Below, piece after piece: positions 50,966-59,409 of a DNA stretch of 64,000 nt (position 1 is the first letter of the stretch; each line of letters opens with the position of its first letter). Both the position numbers and the translations under genes were made by a program. The stretch is from Asanoa hainanensis (GTDB lineage: Bacteria; Actinomycetota; Actinomycetes; Mycobacteriales; Micromonosporaceae). The DNA lies in the NCBI RefSeq assembly GCF_900188485.1, contig NZ_FZPH01000010.1:253992-317991 (forward strand), in the 5' to 3' direction. Under the pieces are notes generated by a model. It was not told the DNA's origin and ran no database searches. It saw only the letters and a program-made list of their open reading frames with translations.

Positions 50966-51751
50966 TCAGTCTCTCGGTGTGTAGTGGGCGTGCCGGTCGA
51001 CGGTGGTGTAGACGTCCATGCCGATCGGGTCGCGTTTCTCTTCTGCGAGGTGGCCGAGCAGGCCGGCGGCGCGGGCCAGCAACGCGAAGCCGCGCAGCAG
51101 GTCGACCGGCAGGCCGAGGTCGGCGAGCGCGGCACCGGCCACGCCCGCGCCGTTGAGCGGCAGGGTGCGTCCCAGGATCTCCGGGTGTACGCGTCCGATC
51201 GCCTGGAACAGCCGCAGGTGCGGGCCCTCCAGCCCTTCCTCGCGAGCGATGCCGATCAGCACGGACGTACGCGGGTCCTGATCCTTGTGCACCGGGTGGC
51301 CGAGACCCGGAACGAACCGCTTCTCGGCGCGCGCCTGCGCGACGGCGGCCCGGGCCAACTCGTCGAAGCCAGCGTCGGTGGTCGGGACCTCCCCGCCGGC
51401 AAGCGTAAGGGCCAGGAACCGTCCACAGTCCTCGGTCACGCCGAGGAACCGGGACCCGCCGCCGAGCAGCCCGGCCGCCAGGGCGCCCTGGATCGACTCG
51501 GGCGCGCTCAGGTAGGTCAGCCGCGCGGCGATCGCGGTCGGCGTGAAGCCGTGGTCGGCCAGCGCGACCAGCACCGTCTCGAACACCCGGGTCTCCGCGG
51601 GTGTCGGGCGGCGCTGGGCCACGAGCCAGAACGCCAGCTCGCCGAAGCCGACCTTGCCCATCAGGTCGGCGGCCAGGTCCTGCCCCAGCAGCGAGATGCG
51701 GGTGGCGTCGGACGTGCCGATCGCCGTGCCGAAACTCAGCTCCTCAGCCAT
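50966..51751 (-). CDS. citryl-CoA lyase / citrate synthase-like enzyme
   Basis: A 261-residue all-helical protein. VPGLGHPVHKDQDPR contains the catalytic His equivalent and PLNGAGVAGAALADLGLP the second. It is much shorter than citrate synthase (about 430), as in citryl-CoA lyases, which split citryl- or citramalyl-type CoA esters. It overlaps the CoA-transferase gene by 16 bases, suggesting that enzyme makes its substrate. Confidence 0.82.
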   Translation of the reverse strand: MAEELSFGTAIGTSDATRISLLGQDLAADLMGKVGFGELAFWLVAQRRPTPAETRVFETVLVALADHGFTPTAIAARLTYLSAPESIQGALAAGLLGGGSRFLGVTEDCGRFLALTLAGGEVPTTDAGFDELARAAVAQARAEKRFVPGLGHPVHKDQDPRTSVLIGIAREEGLEGPHLRLFQAIGRVHPEILGRTLPLNGAGVAGAALADLGLPVDLLRGFALLARAAGLLGHLAEEKRDPIGMDVYTTVDRHAHYTPRD

Positions 51752-52881
51752 GCGCGGATCTCCTCACCGTGTTCGTCGAGCCCCGGCGGCGGCAGCTCGT
51801 AGCGTGGAGGCGTCGCGGAGAACGTGATCGGGTTCCGCACGCTGGGCACGGCCGCCGCACCCTCGCCGACCTCGACCACCGGCGCGAGGCCCAGCTCGGC
51901 CGCATAGTCGACGCCGCGGTCCAGGGTGTTGATCGGCGCGCACGGGACCCCGGCGGCGATCAGGTCGCGGAACCACTCGTCCTTGGTGCGGGCGCGCAGC
52001 CGCTCGACCAGCAGCGGGCGCAGTGCCTCGCGGTTGGCGGTGCGGTCCTGGTTGCGCGCGAACCGCGGGTCGTCGGTGAGCTCCGGGACGCCGAGCACCT
52101 GGCACAGCTTGCGGAACTGCCCGTCGTTGCCGGCGATCACGATCAGGTCGCCGTCGGCGGTGGGCAGCGGCTCGTACGGGAACAGGCTCGGGTGCGCGTT
52201 GCCCATCCGGAACGGCACGGTGTCACCGGCGACCACGGCGCTGCTGTGGTTGACCAGGCCCGACAGCGCCGACGAGAGCAGGTTGACCTCGATGTGCTGG
52301 CCGCGCCCGGACTCGCCCCGATGGTGCAGCGCGGCGAGGATGCCGATGTTGGCGTGCAGCCCGGCCATCACGTCGAAGACCGAGATGCCGGCCCGGTACG
52401 GCGGACCGTCGGGATCACCGGTGAGGCTCATCAGGCCGGAGATCGCCTGCACCATCAGGTCGTACCCGGGGATCGACGCGCCCGCCCCCAAGCCGAAGCC
52501 GCTGATCGACGCGTAGACGATGCCGGCGTTGCCCGCGGCCACCGTGTCGTAGTCGAGCCCGAACCGGGCGAGCCCGCCCGGCTTGAAGTTCTCGATCAGC
52601 ACGTCGGCCCGCCGGGCCAGCTCGCGGGCCGCGGTCAGGTCGGCGGGGTCTCGCAGGTCCAGGGCGATCGACCGCTTGTTGCGGTTGATGCCGAGGTAGT
52701 ACGTCGCGATGCCGTCGCGCACCGGTGGCATCCAGGTGCGGGTGTCGTCGCCGCCGGGGCCTTCGACCTTGACCACGTCGGCACCCAGGTCGGCGAGCAG
52801 CATGGTCGCGTAGGGACCGGCGAGGATCCGGGAGAAGTCGGCCACCAGGATCCCCTTGAGCGGCCCGTTGTTCTCCGCCAC
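51736..52881 (-). CDS. CaiB/BaiF-type CoA transferase (family III)
   Basis: A 381-residue enzyme. The N-terminal GILVADFSRILAGPYATMLL, ADLGADVVKVEGPGGDDTR, the NRNKRSIALDL strand and the YDLMVQAISGLMSLTG region are standard; D near 170 in ISVFDVMAG is the catalytic Asp. It moves CoA between carboxylic acids. GTG at 52881 has GGGGAG upstream. First gene of the operon, facing the amidohydrolase gene across operator copies. Confidence 0.9.
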   Translation of the reverse strand: MAENNGPLKGILVADFSRILAGPYATMLLADLGADVVKVEGPGGDDTRTWMPPVRDGIATYYLGINRNKRSIALDLRDPADLTAARELARRADVLIENFKPGGLARFGLDYDTVAAGNAGIVYASISGFGLGAGASIPGYDLMVQAISGLMSLTGDPDGPPYRAGISVFDVMAGLHANIGILAALHHRGESGRGQHIEVNLLSSALSGLVNHSSAVVAGDTVPFRMGNAHPSLFPYEPLPTADGDLIVIAGNDGQFRKLCQVLGVPELTDDPRFARNQDRTANREALRPLLVERLRARTKDEWFRDLIAAGVPCAPINTLDRGVDYAAELGLAPVVEVGEGAAAVPSVRNPITFSATPPRYELPPPGLDEHGEEIRAWLRS

Positions 52882-52901
52882 TCGCCAGCTCCCCTCAATC
52901 T

Positions 52902-52925
52902 GTCCGCTGTGCGGACGACTGTCCG
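52902..52925. promoter_or_regulatory. IclR operator copy 1 (CoA-transferase side)
   Basis: GCGGACGACTGTCCG at 52911-52925 contains CGGAC-N4-GTCCG. A further GTCCGC upstream makes GTCCGC-TGT-GCGGAC (52902-52916) a second overlapping palindrome. It is 21-44 bases before the CoA-transferase start. Confidence 0.75.
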
Positions 52926-52975
52926 CTCGGTTTCATCTTGGTCATGAGTTGACCCTTCGCGCAACAACCGGCACC

Positions 52976-53005
52976 TTGACGATTCACTGTGAACGGGCTC
53001 ACAAT
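52976..53005 (+). promoter_or_regulatory. candidate promoter of the amidohydrolase gene
   Basis: TTGACG at 52976-52981 and CACAAT at 53000-53005 are spaced by 18 bases. The start site would be near 53012, just before operator copy 2. Confidence 0.5.
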
Positions 53006-53028
53006 CGCGTCGTTCAACCGGCCGCTAG

Positions 53029-53043
53029 GCGGACTACTGTCCG
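53029..53043. promoter_or_regulatory. IclR operator copy 2 (amidohydrolase side)
   Basis: GCGGACTACTGTCCG matches copy 1 at 14 of 15 bases (G/T at position 7) and keeps the palindrome CGGAC-TACT-GTCCG. It lies 17 bases upstream of the amidohydrolase ATG and downstream of its likely start site. Confidence 0.75.
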
Positions 53044-53059
53044 ATTGGAGTGACGGCAA

Positions 53060-54484
53060 ATGAGCGTGCTGTTTCGCAACGGCCTCGTACTGACCATGGA
53101 CAACAGCCATACGGTGCTGCGCGACGCGGATGTGCTGGTGGTCGACGACAAGATCGCCGAGATAGGCCACGGCCTGACCGCGCCCGAGGGCACTGAGGAG
53201 ATCGACGCCAGCGGCGGGATCATCATGCCCGGCATGATCGACACCCATCGACACATGTGGCAGACCGCGATGCGTGGCTACGGTGCCGACTGGACGCTGA
53301 CCCAGTACTTCGTCTGGTACTACCTCGAGTCGGGCAAGCTGTTCCGCCCGCAGGACATCTACGCCGGCAACCTGCTCGGTGCGCTCGAGGCCATCGACGC
53401 GGGCGTGACCACCACCGTCGACTGGTCGCACGGCCTGCAGACCGTCGACCACGCCGACGCGGCCGTCGACGCGCTGGAGGCGGTCCCGGGACGGTTCGTG
53501 CTCGCCTACGGCAACATCCAGCAGGGGCCGTGGCAGTGGTCGGCCGCGCCCGAGTTCCGCGACTTCGTCAACCGCCGGCTGCACGGCAAGGGCGACATGC
53601 TCGGGTTCCAGTTGGCCTTCGACGTGCCCGGCGACCCGGCGTTCCCGGAGAAGGCGGCCTTCGAGGTGGCCCGCGACCTCGGCGTGGCGGTGACCACGCA
53701 CGCCGGCGTGTGGGGCGCGACCAACGACGACGGCATCCGGATGATGTACGAGAACGGCTTCATGACGCCGCAGACCGTCTACGTGCACGCGGCGACGCTG
53801 ACCGCCGACTCGTACAACCGGATCGCGGCGACCGGCGGCTCGGTGTCGGTCGCGACGGAGAGCGAGCAGAGCGCTGGCCAGGGCTACCCGCCCACCTGGC
53901 AGCTTCGCCACCACGACATCCCGGTCTCGCTGTCGAACGACACCAGCGTCTGGTGGAGCGGCGACCTGTTCTCCGCGATGCGCACCACGCTCGGCGCCGA
54001 CCGGTCCCGCGAGCACATGGCGGCGCACGCCAACTCCGAGACGGTCACCCACTGCCACCTGCGGGCCGAGCAGGTCGTCGAGTACGCCACGATGGGCGGC
54101 GCCCGCGCGCTGGGGCTCGACTCGGTGGTCGGCAGCCTGGAGGCCGGTAAGAAGGCCGACGTCGTGCTGATCAAGAACGACAACTCGCCGGTGATGTTCC
54201 CGATCCTCAACGCGTACGGGCACATCGCGTTCCAGGCGCAGCGGGCCGACGTCGACACGGTCGTGGTCAACGGTCGGGTCGTCAAGCGGGCCGGCCGGCT
54301 GGTCGACGTCGATCTGGCGTCGGCGCGCAGCAAGATCACCGAGACGATCGACTACCTCGTCGGCGAGATGGGCGACGAGGCCTGGCAGAAGGGCATGTAC
54401 CCGGACATCCCCGAGTCGAAGTCCGTCGACAACCCCTACCAGTACTCCGACTACGACGCCGGCTCGGCGCAATGGAAGCATTGA
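53060..54484 (+). CDS. amidohydrolase of the Atz/Trz type (metal-dependent deaminase-like)
   Basis: A 474-residue TIM-barrel enzyme. IIMPGMIDTHRHMWQTAMRG carries the H-x-H metal pair; VTTHAGVWG, VYVHAATL and SLSNDTSVWWSGD supply His, His and Asp positions. LEAGKKADVVLI and VVVNGRVVKRAG are the C-terminal sandwich. Relatives remove amino or halide groups from triazines, guanine or cytosine-like rings. ATG at 53060 follows GGAGTGACGG. It is probably induced with the divergent dioxygenase operon. Confidence 0.87.
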   Translation: MSVLFRNGLVLTMDNSHTVLRDADVLVVDDKIAEIGHGLTAPEGTEEIDASGGIIMPGMIDTHRHMWQTAMRGYGADWTLTQYFVWYYLESGKLFRPQDIYAGNLLGALEAIDAGVTTTVDWSHGLQTVDHADAAVDALEAVPGRFVLAYGNIQQGPWQWSAAPEFRDFVNRRLHGKGDMLGFQLAFDVPGDPAFPEKAAFEVARDLGVAVTTHAGVWGATNDDGIRMMYENGFMTPQTVYVHAATLTADSYNRIAATGGSVSVATESEQSAGQGYPPTWQLRHHDIPVSLSNDTSVWWSGDLFSAMRTTLGADRSREHMAAHANSETVTHCHLRAEQVVEYATMGGARALGLDSVVGSLEAGKKADVVLIKNDNSPVMFPILNAYGHIAFQAQRADVDTVVVNGRVVKRAGRLVDVDLASARSKITETIDYLVGEMGDEAWQKGMYPDIPESKSVDNPYQYSDYDAGSAQWKH

Positions 54485-54487
54485 GGA

Positions 54488-55288
54488 ATGGCGCGCGAGT
54501 CCGGACCTGACTTCATCGAAGCGCTGGCCCGTGGGCTCGACGTGCTCCGCTCGTTCCCGGCCGGCCAGCCCGTGCGCACGCTGAGCGATCTCGCCGGCGT
54601 GACCGGGCTGGCCCGGCCGACGGTGCGGCGGATCCTGCTCACGCTCGAAGAGCTGGGCTACGTGCGGGCCGCGGAGCGCGGCTACGCGCTGACCCCGCGG
54701 GTGCTCGAGCTCGGCATGGCGTACGTCAACTCCCTGAGTATGTGGGACGTCGCCCGGCCGCACATGGAACGCCTCGTGGCCCAGACCAACGAGTCCACCT
54801 CGATGGCCCAGCTCGACGGCGGTGACATCGTCTACGTGGCCCGGGTGGCAGTGCCGAAGATCGTGACCCTGGCGGTCAACATCGGCACCCGCTTCCCGGC
54901 GCCACCGACCTCGATGGGCCAGGTGCTGCTCGCCGCCCTGTCACCCGACGAGCTGACCGCGACGCTGGCCGAGCCGAGCCGGTCCGGCATCACGCCGCGC
55001 TGGCAGCCGACCCGCGCCGAGCTCGACCGCACGCTCCGCGAGGTGCGGGCCAAGGGTTGGGCGCTGGCCGACCAGGACCTGGCGCTGGGCATCCGCTCGG
55101 TGGCGACCAGCGTCCGCGACGGCGACGGCAAGGTGGTCGCGGCGATCAACGTAACGGTGCACGCCGCCGAGACCTCGGTGGAGCGGCTGACCGAGGAGCA
55201 CCTGCCCCGCCTGCTCCGCTGCGCGGCCGACATCAGCCACGACTGGGCCCTGAAGGGCGCGGTCCCCTTGGTGGTGACCGCGCCCTAG
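54488..55288 (+). CDS. IclR-family regulator (PcaR/PobR subgroup)
   Basis: A 266-residue regulator. DFIEALARGLDVLRSFPAGQ and LSDLAGVTGLARPTVRRILL (winged helix) match the PcaR/PcaU/PobR group; the IclR ligand domain follows with TSMGQVLLAALSPDEL and GWALADQDLALGIRSVA. It begins three bases after the amidohydrolase gene. It probably binds the GCGGACnACTGTCCG sites and senses a pathway aromatic acid. Confidence 0.9.
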   Translation: MARESGPDFIEALARGLDVLRSFPAGQPVRTLSDLAGVTGLARPTVRRILLTLEELGYVRAAERGYALTPRVLELGMAYVNSLSMWDVARPHMERLVAQTNESTSMAQLDGGDIVYVARVAVPKIVTLAVNIGTRFPAPPTSMGQVLLAALSPDELTATLAEPSRSGITPRWQPTRAELDRTLREVRAKGWALADQDLALGIRSVATSVRDGDGKVVAAINVTVHAAETSVERLTEEHLPRLLRCAADISHDWALKGAVPLVVTAP

Positions 55289-55293
55289 CCGGG

Positions 55294-56439
55294 TTATGGC
55301 GTGTACGCCAGCAGCTGGCGCTTGGCGTTGGCGCTCGACTCGACGCTCCGGGCGACCACCCGGTCGTTGTCGTCCAGCCGCAGCAGCTCGGATCCCCGGT
55401 CGGTCTTGACCCGGGCCAGCATCCCGCCGTCGGCCGTGAACACCGCGCTGAGCAGCTCGCCCTTGAACGGGAGTTCGACGACCTTCCGGGCGGAGACGTC
55501 GATGATCGTGTCGCACCACAGGCTCCGGCCGACATCCCCGCTCGGCCCTTCGGCGGGAGCCGTGTTGACGCAGACGCGGTCGCCGTTGGCCGAGATGCCG
55601 ATCAGGTCCACGTACTGGCGACCGCCGATGACGTCGCGATCCAGCGTCACCCGGTGGCCGCCTCCGTAGAGGTCGCGCACGGTGATCCTGCGCGTGTCGC
55701 CGTTCTCGTAAGCGACCCGCTTGCCGTTCGCGGACCATCGGTAGTGGCAACCCTCGGGCTCGCCCAGGTCGTCACCGGCGCCGCCGCTCAGATAGATGAC
55801 GCCCATGCTCGCCCCCGCAGGAGCGTTCGAGGTGACCAGCAATCGCTTCGAGTCCCCGGACCAGACCGGCGTGGCACAAAGCGGCTCCGCGTTGGGCACC
55901 GCGAGCCGACGGTTCCCGCCGTCCAGGTCGGACAGCATGAGATCGCCGCCGGGATCGCCGGAGGACGGATCCAGGTCGACCCACATCACCCGCTTGCCGT
56001 CCGGGGACACGGTGACGTTGGCGCTGTAGCCACCGGGGTATCGGTGGCCGTTGAGGTAGATCTTGCCCTCCACATCGGTGTAGAACACCTTGCCGCGGAC
56101 CCCCGGCAGGGTCGGGCTTCCCGTCGGCGAGGTGCTGGTCGTGGTGGGCATGGGTGGCGTCGGCGACGGCGGCGTCGACGTCGACGGACCTGGGGTCTCG
56201 AGCACTGTCGGCCCGATCGGCGGCGGGGTCGGGGTGTTGTGGTTCGCGGCCACGAAGCCGACCGTGGGACCGCCCACGAACAGCACCGCGCAGGCCGCGA
56301 TGGACGCCGCGCCGATCCGGCGCCGGCGGCGGACCCAGTGCCGGGCCGCGGCGGTCCCGGGAGGGGTGACGTACGGCGCCACCTCGTTGCGGAACTCGCC
56401 GAACATCTGGTGCAGGCGGTCGTCGTCGAAGTCAGCCAC
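55294..56439 (-). CDS. membrane-anchored sensor with TolB/WD40-like external domain, sigma-factor partner
   Basis: A 381-residue protein. A short cytoplasmic N-terminus (1-40) lacks the HxxxCxxC of zinc anti-sigma factors. A membrane segment at about 42-64 is followed by a Pro/Thr-rich linker (PTPPPIG and STSTPPSPTPP) and a beta-propeller-like part with repeated S-x-DGKRVMWVDL-type strands. It overlaps the sigma gene by eight bases and is probably its membrane regulator, although anti-sigma function is only inferred. Confidence 0.7.
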   Translation of the reverse strand: MADFDDDRLHQMFGEFRNEVAPYVTPPGTAAARHWVRRRRRIGAASIAACAVLFVGGPTVGFVAANHNTPTPPPIGPTVLETPGPSTSTPPSPTPPMPTTTSTSPTGSPTLPGVRGKVFYTDVEGKIYLNGHRYPGGYSANVTVSPDGKRVMWVDLDPSSGDPGGDLMLSDLDGGNRRLAVPNAEPLCATPVWSGDSKRLLVTSNAPAGASMGVIYLSGGAGDDLGEPEGCHYRWSANGKRVAYENGDTRRITVRDLYGGGHRVTLDRDVIGGRQYVDLIGISANGDRVCVNTAPAEGPSGDVGRSLWCDTIIDVSARKVVELPFKGELLSAVFTADGGMLARVKTDRGSELLRLDDNDRVVARSVESSANAKRQLLAYTP

Positions 56440-56986
56440 GGTCCGCCTCCTCTTCGCTCAGTTGGGTGGCGAGCGCGGCGCGACCTCGGTGCAGCCACGA
56501 CTTCACCGTGTTCTCGGAAACGCCCTCCTGCCGGGCGATATCGGCGATCGGCAGGTCGGCGAGGTAGTGCAGGATGACCGCCTTGCGCTGGTTCGGCGTC
56601 AGCGTGGCCAGCGCACGGGCCAGGGCGACCCGGTCCGGGCTCGGCTCAGCGACGTGTTGCGGCCGCTGCTGGCGGAGGAACAGGGCCGCTGTCCGCGTCC
56701 GCCGCCACCGGTTCGTGGCCAGGTTCCAGGCGACCCGGCGCACCCAGGCCGACGGGTCGTCGTAGGTCGCGAGCCGCTTCCACTGGACCAGCGCCCGGCA
56801 GAACGCTTCCTGCACGACGTCCTGCGCCCCGCCGAGATCACGGGTGTACGCGTACAGCTGGATGGTCAGTGACTGGAAGTGGGCCGAATAGAGCTCGTCG
56901 AAGTTGTGGTGCACTGGCGGCCCGATCCCGGGCACCAGCTCGAGGTCGCCCCCGTCCCGCAAGGAAACCACCGTCCCCGCATCCAT
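56432..56986 (-). CDS. ECF RNA polymerase sigma factor (SigE-like subfamily)
   Basis: A ~184-residue sigma factor. Region 2: FDELYSAHFQSLTIQLYAYT, DLGGAQDVVQEAFCRALVQW. Region 4: LTPNQRKAVILHYLADLPIA and DIARQEGVSENTVKSWLHRG. ATG at 56986 is used; an upstream frame lacks support. Cotranscribed with the membrane sensor gene that follows. Confidence 0.87.
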   Translation of the reverse strand: MDAGTVVSLRDGGDLELVPGIGPPVHHNFDELYSAHFQSLTIQLYAYTRDLGGAQDVVQEAFCRALVQWKRLATYDDPSAWVRRVAWNLATNRWRRTRTAALFLRQQRPQHVAEPSPDRVALARALATLTPNQRKAVILHYLADLPIADIARQEGVSENTVKSWLHRGRAALATQLSEEEADRG

Positions 56987-57065
56987 CCCCGATCGCGGCC
57001 ATCCCTCGTGGCTGGCCGATCGGCGACTACACGCATCGTCGCCCACCTCGGTTGCGGGGCGGGAC

Positions 57066-58595
57066 CTAGGGATTCCAGCGGTTGCCGAGCCACATGCGGT
57101 TGGCCCAGTCGGCGTACGGGAGGAAGTCTCCGACGAAAAGCTTGTGGAAGTAGGCGAAGCAGAGCACGACCAGCACCAGGTAACCGCCGGCGGCGACCGA
57201 GCCCACCAGCCGGCGGTCGGGGTCGACGGGGTCCGCCGGGCCGATCATGGCGCCGAGCACGTAGACCACCGCCAGCACCAGGAACGGCAGGATCGGCGCG
57301 GTGTAGAAGTTGAACATGACCCGGTGCGCGTCGGCCGCGTAGTAGAACCAGGGCAGCCATCCGGCCGCGACCATCAGCAGGATCGCGCCGGGTCGCCAGT
57401 CCCGGCGGGCGACGCCGAGCCAGGCGATCGCCGCCAGTGCGGGCAGGAACGACCACCACAGCAACGGGGTGCCGAGCAGGATGATCTCCGAGACCGGGGC
57501 CTGACCCCAGGGCGCGCCCGGGTACGCCAGATGGACGGTCACCGGCTTGCCCAGCAGCAGCCACTGCCACGGCCAGGACTGGCTCGGATGCTTGTCCTGC
57601 AGCGTGGAGTGGAAGCCGAACGCCTCCTGGTGGTAGTGGATCAGGTTCTGCAGCGCGCCGATGACCGGCAGCTCGGTCTGGCCGTTGTCGGCCCGCCAGT
57701 GCCGGAAGTAGCCGTCGTCGGTGAGCAGCCAGCCGGACCAGGACGCCAGGTAGACGCCGACGATGACGAAGCCGCACAGGACCAGCCAGCCGGTCTCCTG
57801 GCGCAAGGTCTCCTGCCAGGGGCGGCTCACGCCGGCCGAGCGCCGCGCGCCGGCCTCCCACCAGAGCACCAGCAGCGCGAACACGGGCAGGAAGAACAGC
57901 GCGCTCCACTTGGTGGCCACCGCGCAGCCGAACAGGAACGCGGCGAACAGGCGCCACCAGCGCGCGCCGGTCGGTGCCGCGACGCCGGCGGCGAGCGCGT
58001 CCAGCCAGGCCCGGCGGCGCTGGTCGCGGTCGATCAGCAGGGCGCCGAACGCCGCGAGGACGAACAACAGCAGGAAGATGTCGAGCATCGCGACCCGGGA
58101 CAGCACCAGGTGGAAGCCGTCCAGTGCGAGCAGCAGGCCCGCCGCGCAGCCGAGCACGGTCGAGCCGAACATCCGCCGGGCGATCCGCACCATCAGCAGC
58201 ACGGACACGGTGCCGGCCAGGGCGGCCGAGAACCGCCAGCCGAACTCGGGCGCCGCGTCGAGGAGGTGGCCGGTCAGCCGCTGGTCACCGTCGACGTCGT
58301 AGTAGCCGAACGCCCACTCGCCGAGCGCGATCAGCCACTTGCCGAGGGGCGGGTGCACGACGTACGCGGGCACGTTGTCGCGGTAGTTCCACTCGACGCC
58401 CTTGGTGAGCAGGCCCCAGCCGTCTTTGGCGTAGTAGGTCTCGTCGAAGAGCTTGCCCTGCGGGTGGGCCAGGCCGGAGAACCGCAGGACGGCCGCGACC
58501 AGCACCACGAAGCCGGTCGCGTACCAGGAGGAGACGCTGCCGCGCGGCTCGAAGCGCGCAAGGCGGCGTCGGGTGATTTCGGCAGCCGCGCGCAC
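57066..58595 (-). CDS. pmt: protein O-mannosyltransferase (PMT, GT39)
   Basis: A 509-residue polytopic enzyme. The catalytic loop FDETYYAKDGW with the D-E pair follows membrane segment 1; HPPLGKWLIALGEW and the FGWRFSAALAGT region are typical, and about eleven segments follow. It transfers mannose from polyprenyl phosphate to exported proteins at the membrane. The tail ADWANRMWLGNRWNP is conserved in actinobacterial PMTs. GTG at 58595. Confidence 0.9.
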   Translation of the reverse strand: MRAAAEITRRRLARFEPRGSVSSWYATGFVVLVAAVLRFSGLAHPQGKLFDETYYAKDGWGLLTKGVEWNYRDNVPAYVVHPPLGKWLIALGEWAFGYYDVDGDQRLTGHLLDAAPEFGWRFSAALAGTVSVLLMVRIARRMFGSTVLGCAAGLLLALDGFHLVLSRVAMLDIFLLLFVLAAFGALLIDRDQRRRAWLDALAAGVAAPTGARWWRLFAAFLFGCAVATKWSALFFLPVFALLVLWWEAGARRSAGVSRPWQETLRQETGWLVLCGFVIVGVYLASWSGWLLTDDGYFRHWRADNGQTELPVIGALQNLIHYHQEAFGFHSTLQDKHPSQSWPWQWLLLGKPVTVHLAYPGAPWGQAPVSEIILLGTPLLWWSFLPALAAIAWLGVARRDWRPGAILLMVAAGWLPWFYYAADAHRVMFNFYTAPILPFLVLAVVYVLGAMIGPADPVDPDRRLVGSVAAGGYLVLVVLCFAYFHKLFVGDFLPYADWANRMWLGNRWNP

Positions 58596-58611
58596 CGCGC
58601 GATCATACGGG

Positions 58612-58923
58612 CTATTGCCTTGCCGTCCAGCCGCCCTCGGGTGGCTTTCGGACGACCTTGGTCAAGTCTTTCCAGATCGATCGGCCGCCGGTCGAGGCGG
58701 CCATCAGTCGATCGATCCAGGCGCGGGCCGCCCACTCCTCGTGGAAGGCCGGCCACGTGACGTCGCGGTCTTTGTCGCCGGCCCGGGCGCGGACCAGCCA
58801 GCCGGCGTCGGGGTCGCGATGGAGCCAGATGTCGCGCCGGGTGCGGTTGTCGCGGTCACCGTTCCACCATCGTCCGACCAGTTCCACGATCGACAGGCTA
58901 TCGAACACCTGTTCTATTGGCAA
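58612..58923 (-). CDS. small protein of unknown function downstream of marR
   Basis: A frame of up to 103 residues. VGRWWNGDRDNRTRRDIWLH and DVTWPAFHEEWAARAWIDRL are the conserved-looking parts; no family is recognised. The start is uncertain: TTG at 58923 abuts the marR stop, while GTG at 58908 or 58887 would leave the palindrome at 58898-58919 at or before the start. Probably controlled by the MarR protein (inference). Confidence 0.5.
   Translation of the reverse strand: MPIEQVFDSLSIVELVGRWWNGDRDNRTRRDIWLHRDPDAGWLVRARAGDKDRDVTWPAFHEEWAARAWIDRLMAASTGGRSIWKDLTKVVRKPPEGGWTARQ
58898..58919. promoter_or_regulatory. palindrome just after marR, candidate MarR operator
   Basis: CTATCGAACA-CC-TGTTCTATTG pairs at 8 of 10 positions, with a perfect GAACA/TGTTC core. 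It lies between marR and the small downstream gene. Confidence 0.5.
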
Positions 58924-59400
58924 TCATGCACCCTCGGTGGCGAGCCGGCCGGCCCGGGTCGTGCGCCGGAGGAAGTCGGCGACCAGCGCCAGCTCTCGTT
59001 CGTCGTAGCCGGCGCAGATGTCGTCGACCCCGCGGCCGAGGCCGGCGTACAGCCGGACCAGCTCGGCGCTGCGGCCGCGGACCGCATGCACGCCCACCGC
59101 CCGGCGGTCCGTCGTGTCCCGTTCGCGGGTGACCCAGCCGCCGCGTTCGAGCCGGTCGAGCACGCCGGTCATCGTCGCCGGGTGCAGCCCCGCCCGGCGG
59201 GCGAGCATGGTCGGGCTCATCGGGCCCTCGCGGCTGACCAGCTCGAAGCAGTCGAGGTCGATGTCCCGGAGCTCGACGTGGGCGGCGACCTGGTGGTTGA
59301 GCAGGGACAGCTGCACCCTGAGCTCGCGGAGGGCGGCCATGATCGGGTGCGCGTGCGGCCGCCGGTGCGGGCGCGCGCCGGGGTCGTCGACCGTGCTCAT
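58924..59400 (-). CDS. MarR-family transcriptional regulator
   Basis: A 158-residue regulator. The winged helix reads MSPTMLARRAGLHPATMTGV, LDRLERGGWVTRERDTTDRR; the D-R wing is intact. ATG at 59400. Target unknown; a palindrome stands directly downstream. Confidence 0.87.
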   Translation of the reverse strand: MSTVDDPGARPHRRPHAHPIMAALRELRVQLSLLNHQVAAHVELRDIDLDCFELVSREGPMSPTMLARRAGLHPATMTGVLDRLERGGWVTRERDTTDRRAVGVHAVRGRSAELVRLYAGLGRGVDDICAGYDERELALVADFLRRTTRAGRLATEGA

Positions 59401-59409
59401 CTGGCCAGC

